A stretch of 64,000 bases of DNA from Natronoglycomyces albus (GTDB taxonomy: Bacteria > Actinomycetota > Actinomycetes > Mycobacteriales > Micromonosporaceae): contig NZ_CP070496.1 of assembly GCF_016925535.1 (NCBI RefSeq), forward strand, positions 2,108,001-2,172,000. The letters are read 5' to 3'. Made by a program: the position numbers and the translations under genes. Numbering within the stretch: the first letter of the stretch is position 1; each line of letters starts with the position of its first letter. The notes beneath the pieces were generated by a model. It saw only the letters and a list, made by a program, of their open reading frames with translations, did not search any database and was not told where the DNA came from. Of this stretch, positions 17,506-24,783 are shown piece after piece.

Positions 17506-17523
17506 CTTAGGGTCACCCCTAAG
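17506..17523. promoter_or_regulatory. Palindrome upstream of the 583-residue gene
   Basis: CTTAGGG TCAC CCCTAAG is a perfect 7-bp inverted repeat, 8 bases upstream of the leftward ATG at 17497. Its position fits an operator or a leader hairpin controlling that gene. Confidence 0.45.
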
Positions 17524-17814
17524 GGTTTTTCACGAGCGACCCAGTGATCTCGAACTCTGCAGACGGGAAGGCGCTTCGCTTCTGGACCGGACGTCAAGAG
17601 ACCCGAGTAGGTGCACGAAGACAAGGGTTTCACGGTGGGCCAGGCATCGTGCCTATCTTGGCATCTTCGCTCACGGCTGTCATCGCGGACATGCGTCCGC
17701 CACTCGCCCAGTCGAGCGACAACTGCCTAGTTCTGATCAACACATACGGCAGCAACTACCTTCTCCACCGCATCGTGCTTGAAACCAACACCGGTGTGAT
17801 GAGGTGGCCAAGAC

Positions 17815-18190
17815 GGTGCGGAGTTCGGTGTCTCACGGACTTCGATCTGGACCTCGAAGGGCCGCATGGCCCTCAGACCCTGGCTCATCTAGTCCGTCAG
17901 AAAATCCACCTCGTCCTCGACGGGCACTCCGCCCACCGCGCCAACAGAGTCCCCGAATGGGTCACCAAGCGATCCGACCGGCTCAGACTGCGCTGACCTG
18001 CCCACCTGGGCCCCGCACCTCAACCCGGCAAGCTCCTCCACACGGTCTCAAGCGGCACATGGCCAGCCAAGTCAACAAGGACCACCGCCAGATAAAGCGA
18101 GCGGTCCAATCATTCTGCGACCGAGTCCAGAAACGAACCAGTCATGCCCTCGCCTACTTCCTGGCACCCCACACCGCATACGTTCAACCA
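17815..18190 (+). pseudogene. IS630-family transposase remnant
   Basis: Two frames together give the C-terminal part of an IS630-type DDE transposase. The first frame contains KIHLVLDGHSAHRANRVPEW, matching the VDGHPAHR catalytic strand. A frameshift near 17990 then leads into HLNPGKLL (the family's ELNPDEL block), LKRHMASQVNKD and a terminal LAYFLAPHTAYV. The N-terminal half, the terminal inverted repeats and target duplications are not recognisable. It is a dead fragment and marks past insertion in the block between the unknown large gene and the endonuclease gene. Confidence 0.7.
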
Positions 18191-18484
18191 TCAAGTAGCG
18201 CGTCGGTAGCTTGCACATCTAAGCCACGAACCGTGCATCTAGTACTTGAACGTGAAAATTGTCGTATCTGAATCAGTGCAAACTACATCACTTCAATGGC
18301 TTAGTTGCCAGATTTTCACGGCAAGGAAGACACGCGCCTAAGCGCCTTAACACAATTCGTAACATTCCAATAACTCCATGCAATCGCCAGGGCTTGCGGG
18401 CAATGTTAGTAGACTAGTTTGCCCATGAAGCTGCCTACTTCTTACGGCCCCCTTTATGTCATACATGCGTGATACAACAGAGCG

Positions 18485-19816
18485 ATGGTTAAGAAGCGTG
18501 ACAAGAACCTCCCAACCAAGGTGCTCTCAACAGCGGCAGCAGCACCCCTGCCAATGTGGCACAAACCGAACGATGAGACATCTGAGCTTATACGGATTGC
18601 CGGCAACTTCGAGTCATATTTTGACTCCACGGAAAGTACTCAGATCTACTACCAGCCACCTCAGACTGACCAGACTACCGTCGAAAACACATGCAATTAT
18701 GCTGTCGATCTCTCCTCAATCTACAAAATGCTTGACGCAATAGAGGACGGGAAAACTACTTCATCAGATTTGAAGCAGCAACTCGCAGCAGTTATCAGTG
18801 GTTCCTATCCTCTAAGCAGATGCTGCCCACAATGTGACAACATCTTTGAAGAGCACGCTGACGCAGTCAAAAGGCACAAAGCTGAGCTTGACAGGCGCGA
18901 ACGCATCAGAAATGAACGAGCGGCACACGACTACCTACTTGAAATTAGGCACAGTTATCTTAGTGCTCAAGTGATAGTCCATACCGGCATCTGCACGAAT
19001 GTTGACATTAAAGATCCTACTGCCCCTATGGAGCGACATAAATACGGCAGCGACCGCTACCATCAACAAGTTCAAGTTTACGACCCCAACGCCCTCCAAG
19101 AATATGACTTGATATCGCGCTCAGAGCTCCAAGAACGATTTTCTCCGTTCATTGAGTGTTACCACAATACGAGAGGGTCAACAGTATTCAATTCCTTCCT
19201 TAGCGTGCACTTTTGCCCAAAGTGCGCGCCAGATGGAAGGTCTACCCGCGAAAATCCCACTGAGCTCTTTTATCCATACTGCTGGAGCTGGAAGAGGCCG
19301 CGTTGCCAAATATCCATACACACAGATTCTGGCCATGTCAAGTCAATGAAGGCATGGCACGGCGGCAGTTGCGCCATCTGTGGCGTGAAGCCGGAGAAGC
19401 TCGACCTCGACCATGACCATGATTCGGGCCTTATCAGAGGTTTTCTATGCCGCTCTTGCAATGCGCGTGAGGCTAGATCGCAAGATGAGGTCTTTGTTCG
19501 CTATAGGCATCGGAACCCGGCTTCAATCTTGGGCCTAAAAATAGTCTACTCTAAGTCAATAAGTAGGCACACCCAATACCCTAGGCCTTCATACGGCATC
19601 TCACGATGCAAGCCCAGATTTGAGTTAACAGCCACTGAAAGGCCAAGAGTTGGGTCATCGAATTCACTATTCGATATGCCTCTTTATTGCACTCTAGGCG
19701 AGACGCACAACAGACCTCACGCCCCGGCACGACTGCGATCCACGCCTGGACTCATCATCCGGTGCACTTACGACCGAAACGGTCACAAGGTTATGGCTAG
19801 CACGAAGGCAGGATAA
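18485..19816 (+). CDS. Endonuclease VII-like HNH nuclease with repeat-derived tail
   Basis: This is a 443-residue protein. The C-terminal part has the recombination endonuclease VII signature: Cys296-x2-Cys299, LDLDHDHDSGLIRGFLC (about 306-322) and a final Cys322-x2-Cys325-N. The two Cys pairs bind zinc and His310/Asp311 lie at the active site. Phage T4 endo VII cleaves branched DNA; bacterial copies occur in mobile DNA and prophages. Upstream are two more Cys-x2-Cys pairs (CCPQC near 116 and FCPKC near 241) and a charged helical linker. The last ~40 residues (from about 403) are encoded by copy 4 of the dispersed repeat, so the original C-terminus seems to have been replaced. The ATG lacks a clear ribosome site. 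Confidence 0.7.
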   Translation: MVKKRDKNLPTKVLSTAAAAPLPMWHKPNDETSELIRIAGNFESYFDSTESTQIYYQPPQTDQTTVENTCNYAVDLSSIYKMLDAIEDGKTTSSDLKQQLAAVISGSYPLSRCCPQCDNIFEEHADAVKRHKAELDRRERIRNERAAHDYLLEIRHSYLSAQVIVHTGICTNVDIKDPTAPMERHKYGSDRYHQQVQVYDPNALQEYDLISRSELQERFSPFIECYHNTRGSTVFNSFLSVHFCPKCAPDGRSTRENPTELFYPYCWSWKRPRCQISIHTDSGHVKSMKAWHGGSCAICGVKPEKLDLDHDHDSGLIRGFLCRSCNAREARSQDEVFVRYRHRNPASILGLKIVYSKSISRHTQYPRPSYGISRCKPRFELTATERPRVGSSNSLFDMPLYCTLGETHNRPHAPARLRSTPGLIIRCTYDRNGHKVMASTKAG

Positions 19817-19898
19817 ACTACGCTGGGCCAATGTCGAGACCCACACGCTGTAGGCGAGGGTTGGCTCACGGGCCGGTGAGCCAACCCTCGCCTACAGC
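19688..19898 (+). repeat. Dispersed repeat, copy 4 of 4, fused to a coding region
   Basis: It begins TGCACTCTAGGCGAGACGC and keeps ACGCCTGGACTCATCATCC then TGCACTTACGACCGAAACGG. A deletion near 19710 relative to copy 3 brings the repeat frame into register with the endonuclease-like gene. The final peptide of that gene therefore includes STPGLIIRCTYDRNGHK. It ends in a very long hairpin. Confidence 0.75.
19847..19898. terminator. Strong terminator-like hairpin closing repeat copy 4
   Basis: A perfect stem of about 22 bp starts GCTGTAGGCGAGGGTTGG and returns as CCAACCCTCGCCTACAGC, with a short GC-rich loop. No T run follows. Confidence 0.65.
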
Positions 19899-20088
19899 AA
19901 TTTCGCACCTGACGGGTGGACGCATGGAATCAGGGCACCATCTGGGCGCGCTTCGTGGCCTGTCTCGCAGGTACGGCACAAGTCTCGCCGTCAGTCCACG
20001 CGCTAGGGTTACAGCTGATCGGCATACTGTGTCGGAGCCACCCTCTATCCTGGCTTGACCGGTCAGGACCAAGATTCACGGGGGCCAG

Positions 20089-21369
20089 ATGCTGAGCACG
20101 AACTGTAGACGCTCTACTATCGCTTCTGTGACAGATGCTCCGTGCGTACCCAAAATCAGCCCAGCTGCTAGCAGTTCCACTGGTCTCCAAGCGTTCGAGG
20201 TTGCCGAGTTTTTTGCAGGTATCGGTCTGGCGCGGCTTGGACTTGAGAACGCTGGCTTTCGTGTGACCTGGGCCAACGATATCGAGCGGGCTAAGTGGGA
20301 GATGTACCTTCGCCAGTTCGGTGACGCTGCGCAAGGTGATTTTCACCTCGGAGACATCACTGATGTTCGTGGAACTGACATCCCGGAAGGCACTTCACTA
20401 GCTTGGGCTTCATTCCCCTGCACAGACCTTTCTCTTGCAGGTGGACGAGGCGGGCTTGCGGGCAAGCAATCGGGGACGTTCTGGCAACTAGTACGAGTTC
20501 TCAAAGAGATCGACTACTCTCGCCCGGCAATTGTCGCCTTGGAGAATGTGAACGGGCTCGCCACCAGCCACAAAGGGGCCGACTTGAGCGCCGCAATCTC
20601 GGCCCTCAATCAACTCGGATACTCCGTCGATATCATGACCATCGACGCGCGGAGATTCGTCCCTCAATCGAGACCACGTCTGTTCATAGTGGCTGTCCAA
20701 CACGACGTTCTGAGTGCAGCGATCTCTGCTGGCCTTCCCCTTCGTCCTACTCATACTGGGCCACAGCCGTTTTGCGTTACTGAATCTCAAACTCGCCCTA
20801 AGTGGCTTAGCGGATTCTTTGAGAACCAAGATCTCGAAACCCATCGCTTCGACCTCCGGGACCTACCTCCGCTACTCGATGGAGGTCTTACAACACAGGC
20901 TGAAGAGATGAGGTTGAGTGACGAGCGTTGGTGGAGCGAAGAGCGGATAGTCAGATTTGTCGCTGAACTCTCCGATGTGCAGAAGGCACGGCTTGACGAC
21001 CTGACTATGAACGCACGTAGTCCGATCTATCGCAGTGCATACAGGAGAACTCGTAAGGGAAAGCCTGCCTGGGAGATCCGAGCGGATGACATCGCTGGCT
21101 GCCTACGAACTGCCCGCGGAGGCTCGTCAAAACAAGCTATAGTGCGAATCCAACGCGGTTCTCCCCTGCGAGCCCGCTGGATGACCCCAATCGAGTACGC
21201 CCGGCTCATGGGTGCGTCTAGTTACGTCATCAGTGACATTCGAAAGAATCAAGCCCTGTTCGGTTTTGGTGACGCAGTGTGTGTACCTGTAGTAGAGTGG
21301 TTGGGCCACAACTACTTTCGCCCCATCTTGGCAATAGCGTCCGCTGGCACCGTCAGCTCAGCCCCGTGA
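20089..21369 (+). CDS. DNA (cytosine-5-)-methyltransferase
   Basis: This is a 426-residue C5-cytosine methyltransferase. The motif order is canonical: motif I AEFFAGIGLARLGLENAG (SAM binding, about residues 41-58), motif IV SFPCTDLSLAG with catalytic Cys111, motif VI ALENV, and motif VIII QSRPRLFIVA. The variable target-recognition region spans about 230-340, and motifs IX-X lie at the C-terminus (YARLMGAS ... FGFGDAVCVPVVEWL). It methylates a specific duplex-DNA site; the site cannot be read from sequence. It is followed 13 bases later by a DUF4928 gene, the usual partner, giving a type II restriction-modification pair. The N-terminal ~35 residues precede motif I and the true start could be slightly downstream. 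Confidence 0.93.
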   Translation: MLSTNCRRSTIASVTDAPCVPKISPAASSSTGLQAFEVAEFFAGIGLARLGLENAGFRVTWANDIERAKWEMYLRQFGDAAQGDFHLGDITDVRGTDIPEGTSLAWASFPCTDLSLAGGRGGLAGKQSGTFWQLVRVLKEIDYSRPAIVALENVNGLATSHKGADLSAAISALNQLGYSVDIMTIDARRFVPQSRPRLFIVAVQHDVLSAAISAGLPLRPTHTGPQPFCVTESQTRPKWLSGFFENQDLETHRFDLRDLPPLLDGGLTTQAEEMRLSDERWWSEERIVRFVAELSDVQKARLDDLTMNARSPIYRSAYRRTRKGKPAWEIRADDIAGCLRTARGGSSKQAIVRIQRGSPLRARWMTPIEYARLMGASSYVISDIRKNQALFGFGDAVCVPVVEWLGHNYFRPILAIASAGTVSSAP

Positions 21370-21382
21370 GGAAACCATACAA

Positions 21383-22387
21383 TTGACATCACCAGCACCC
21401 TCTGGCCCCAACGATGTTGAAGTCTTCCGTCAGCTCGTAACAGAGATCGAGGGGTGGTATGAGGATCAACGGAAGTCCGACGGTCGCGTCGACCCAAACG
21501 TGATGTGCGCCGGAGTCTACGCCGCCGATCACCTTTCAAGAGCCTTCCCATTGACCGAAAACGACTATCGCACCAAGTCTCAGGTGAAGGGGGCCAGCGG
21601 GAGCCGCATCAAGAAACTTCTCGCCGCGCACGGCGAAGAAAGAGTGTTTCTTCGTGAAGGCGGCCGGACCTCCAGAGGAACAGTTACCCTTGTGGCAAGT
21701 CTGGCAAATCTGATCAACGATTGCTTGAGCAAGCACTACTCAACAGACCCAAACGATCAAGCACGAGCTTATATCGCATGGTCACTTCAAGAATGGTTCG
21801 TAAACAAAATTCAAGTCGACTTCTTCGACAAAGAACGTCTACAAGTCGAAATCGATCCGCAACTACCGGTAGCGGCTGCGGTTGCAGCCATGATTGAAGC
21901 TGGACGTGTTCGCGGTGGCAACGCAGCCGGAGCAGTAGCACAACACCTTGTCGGGGCAAAACTCGAACTTCGATTCCCTGACATCACGATCAACAATGAA
22001 AGCTACACAACGGCTGACCAGCAAACCAACAGAGCCGGTGACTTCCAAGTAGGAGACACGGGAATCCACGTCACCACGAGTCCAAGCCAAGCTCTATTCA
22101 CCACAAGATGCGCCAAAAACCTCACCGACGGCTACCGCCCGAGAGTGCTCGTCCCTGACGACAAAGTCGCTGCAGCAGAACAACTTCGCGAACTCGCAGG
22201 ACTTGGCCGTCAAGTCGCCGTCCAAGCTATCGAAGACTTCGTTGGAACCAATATCGAAGAAATAGCACAGTTTACGTCGGCCGGCGTAAAATCTGGACTC
22301 CGCCAACTGTTGGAAACCTACAACACGAGAGTCAACAAAGTAGAAGTTGACAAATCGCTAATGATCGAAGCACCACAAAATCTATAG
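21383..22387 (+). CDS. DUF4928 family protein, probable restriction endonuclease
   Basis: This is a 334-residue protein. Its position directly after a C5 methyltransferase and its overall pattern fit DUF4928, a family found next to such methyltransferases. A candidate PD-(D/E)xK-like core is GDFQVGDTGIHVTTSP (about residues 218-233), where D and E/Q-x-T strands alternate, although a clean catalytic Lys is not obvious. It should cut the site the neighbour protects; this is inferred from pairing. It starts with TTG (GAGGAAACC upstream). An alternative is that the HEPN-like third gene provides part of the nuclease activity. Confidence 0.75.
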   Translation: MTSPAPSGPNDVEVFRQLVTEIEGWYEDQRKSDGRVDPNVMCAGVYAADHLSRAFPLTENDYRTKSQVKGASGSRIKKLLAAHGEERVFLREGGRTSRGTVTLVASLANLINDCLSKHYSTDPNDQARAYIAWSLQEWFVNKIQVDFFDKERLQVEIDPQLPVAAAVAAMIEAGRVRGGNAAGAVAQHLVGAKLELRFPDITINNESYTTADQQTNRAGDFQVGDTGIHVTTSPSQALFTTRCAKNLTDGYRPRVLVPDDKVAAAEQLRELAGLGRQVAVQAIEDFVGTNIEEIAQFTSAGVKSGLRQLLETYNTRVNKVEVDKSLMIEAPQNL

Positions 22388-22407
22388 AAGAGATTGAAGG
22401 CTGCTAG

Positions 22408-23268
22408 ATGGCCGAAGTGCAATTTCCGCTATATAGGACCTATATTGCTGCTAGGACTGAAGCAAACAATGCCATGACGGCCATGCTTGCCGGCTCTCGG
22501 CTCGCGGCACACACTCTGCAACTCACGACCGGGTCTAAACGAACATTGTCCGAGTTGTTCCCGACTGTAGAACACATTCGCCGACTCAACTTGCGTAGCG
22601 ACCGTGCCCGCTCACTGCTAGACAACGCGGACCATCATCTTGCATCTGTAGCACTACCCTACGCTCTTGCGACACACGAGCACTTTGTCCTCTCAAGCAT
22701 CGAATTGCTTAGAGATGATGGGGTTGCAATTGGTTGCAAGGCAAGCGAACTCAAAGCCTGGAGTATGCATGAGACCTTGTTCGAGGCTGCAGGACATCCA
22801 ATGCCCGAAAAATGGCTAGAAATTTTCCATCTTCTACGCAAGATGAGAAACTGCATTATCCATGCCGGGGGATACAGCCAACCCGCCCTTGACAACCATA
22901 TTCAAGGAATGAGCGAAGAGTCTATAGAAGAGTGGCAAGAACTCAATGATCAGCTTCATAGCGGGGTTGTCCAATCTAACCGAGTGATACTAACTGCTGA
23001 ACACATTCTGACAGGATTTGCAGTCACCAAACGGCTAGGACGTGAGGTCAACAGTGCTCTCGTACGTAAGTTGAATAAGAGCTCATGGGCACGTATAGCC
23101 GTCGAAGACTTTCAGGACACGACCTCGAAAGTGAAAAACTCACCAAACTGGCGTCGTGCCCTAAACGGATACACGCGACAATACTACAGTCCGATTGAAT
23201 TGTCTGACGCTGATCTCGAAAGTGCGTCACGTAAATCAGGGAATTGGAGTATAGAAAGCTGGGGCTAA
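22408..23268 (+). CDS. HEPN-like third gene of the restriction-modification block
   Basis: This is a 286-residue helical protein, not recognised by name. It starts 20 bases after the DUF4928 gene on the same strand, so it is probably in the same transcript. It contains LRKMRNCIIHAGG with Arg147-x4-His152, the RNxxxH signature of HEPN/RNase-like or MAE_28990-type domains. Nearby are conserved-looking helices (HEHFVLSSIELL near 88-99). In R-M contexts such proteins could be an effector, a back-up nuclease or a control subunit. The stop is followed by a small GGCTAAATAGCC palindrome and then by tRNA-like sequences on the other strand. Confidence 0.65.
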   Translation: MAEVQFPLYRTYIAARTEANNAMTAMLAGSRLAAHTLQLTTGSKRTLSELFPTVEHIRRLNLRSDRARSLLDNADHHLASVALPYALATHEHFVLSSIELLRDDGVAIGCKASELKAWSMHETLFEAAGHPMPEKWLEIFHLLRKMRNCIIHAGGYSQPALDNHIQGMSEESIEEWQELNDQLHSGVVQSNRVILTAEHILTGFAVTKRLGREVNSALVRKLNKSSWARIAVEDFQDTTSKVKNSPNWRRALNGYTRQYYSPIELSDADLESASRKSGNWSIESWG

Positions 23269-23295
23269 ATAGCCCGATAAGCAAGAAAAATGGGC

Positions 23296-23322
23296 GCTCT
23301 ATCCTATTGAGCTACATCCAGC
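23296..23322 (-). pseudogene. tRNA 5'-half fragment (acceptor and D arm)
   Basis: On the minus strand the sequence reads GCTGGATG then TAGCTCAATAGGATAGAGC, a textbook D arm (GCTC/GAGC with a GG-containing loop) after an acceptor-like strand. No anticodon or T arm follows toward the R-M block, so only the 5' half remains. Confidence 0.4.
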
Positions 23323-23324
23323 GT

Positions 23325-23414
23325 TGCTGGAGCCGGGACTCGAACCCGGGTTACCCAGTTCTGTGAAAATCCTGGTCATGAACCACCAGAAGCCGATGCT
23401 TCAGATCTCCTAGC
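23325..23414 (-). tRNA. Degenerate tRNA, CAT (Met-like) anticodon loop
   Basis: It has a clear T arm (CCGGG TTCGAGT CCCGG) and an acceptor 3' strand CTCCAGC plus A73, matched at the 5' end by GCTAGGAG with one bulged A. The middle has a TTCATGA loop (anticodon CAT) in a distorted stem and about 20 extra bases before the T arm. At about 90 nt and with these defects it is more likely a pseudo-tRNA than a working one. Confidence 0.4.
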
Positions 23415-23493
23415 CCCATGCTACCACAATTTGCTTCACTCACCCATCGCCGACAAAAAGGCGACGCAGGTCACTTCCATAACGACCTCCGAG

Positions 23494-23560
23494 TGAGGGC
23501 AGCGGAATCGAACCAAGCGCAATAAAGGCAACCAGAGTGCCTAGCCATTAGAGTGCCCTA
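23494..23560 (-). tRNA. Degenerate tRNA, CTG (Gln-like) anticodon
   Basis: The anticodon arm AGGCA CTCTGGT TGCCT is perfect and gives anticodon CTG. The acceptor pairs as TAGGGCA with TGCCCTC (six of seven). The D arm is shortened and the T stem has only two to three good pairs around TTCGATT. Its 5' end shares seven bases with the 3' end of the next tRNA-like gene, so both cannot be processed from one transcript intact. Confidence 0.45.
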
Positions 23561-23627
23561 GGTGGGATTCGAACCCACACTGTACGGATTTTGAGGCCGT
23601 CTTCTCTGCCAGTTGGAATACTAGGGC
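23554..23627 (-). tRNA. tRNA-like gene with CAA (Leu) anticodon but short variable arm
   Basis: It forms a full 74-nt cloverleaf: acceptor GCCCTAG/CTAGGGC with A73, D arm TTC/GAA with GG in the loop, T arm GTGGG TTCGAAT CCCAC. The anticodon stem has four good pairs and the loop CTCAAAA, the loop usual in bacterial tRNA-Leu(CAA). The variable region is only 5 nt, whereas leucine tRNAs are class II with a long arm. CCA is not encoded. It could be a functional odd tRNA or a decayed copy. Confidence 0.6.
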
Positions 23628-23979
23628 CAGTGCTTGTACCGCGTTAGATCTTACCGCGTCCTCGATTGACAGACCACGACGCCCCCTCCTGTCGCCCACC
23701 GCAGGTCAAGGCCGAGCCTCGCGCTGAGGGCACCAGATAGCCACTGTCCACATATTCCGATAGTAGGCAAGGTCACTTTCGGCGAAGCGATGCTCCAGAA
23801 TTTCTCGCGGCCTCGGCAGCACCCCCAGGAGAAGGCCCTTGCGGGGCTGCCTTAATAGCTACTACATGTCGTGAATCCACACGTATGTTCGTATTTTGCG
23901 CCGCATGACCTACAACTGGGTCCTAGGTTTTTGTCGGAAACCCGACAACCGATGGTGCGCCTGTTGCGATAATTCCCAG
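23628..23979. other. 352-bp gap between the tRNA-like cluster and the next gene
   Basis: I see no gene or clear hairpin here. The frame of the following gene stays open upstream to 23896, but the added residues (Trp/Cys/Arg-rich) do not look natural. Confidence 0.5.
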
Positions 23980-24675
<696 letters not shown>

Positions 24676-24783
24676 TCGGCTCTCTGCCGAAAGAGAATCG
24701 CCCGCTGAGAAGCTGGTATCGCCCTCAGTGGTCGGCACACATGGCCCGGCACCGACGCCGGGCCAGCCTCATTCACTGAGCCT

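Noticed and set aside
2200-23640. Intact prophage or integrative element
   Set aside because: No integrase, terminase, portal, relaxase or structural genes were seen; only isolated mobile-type genes and an IS630 fragment are present.
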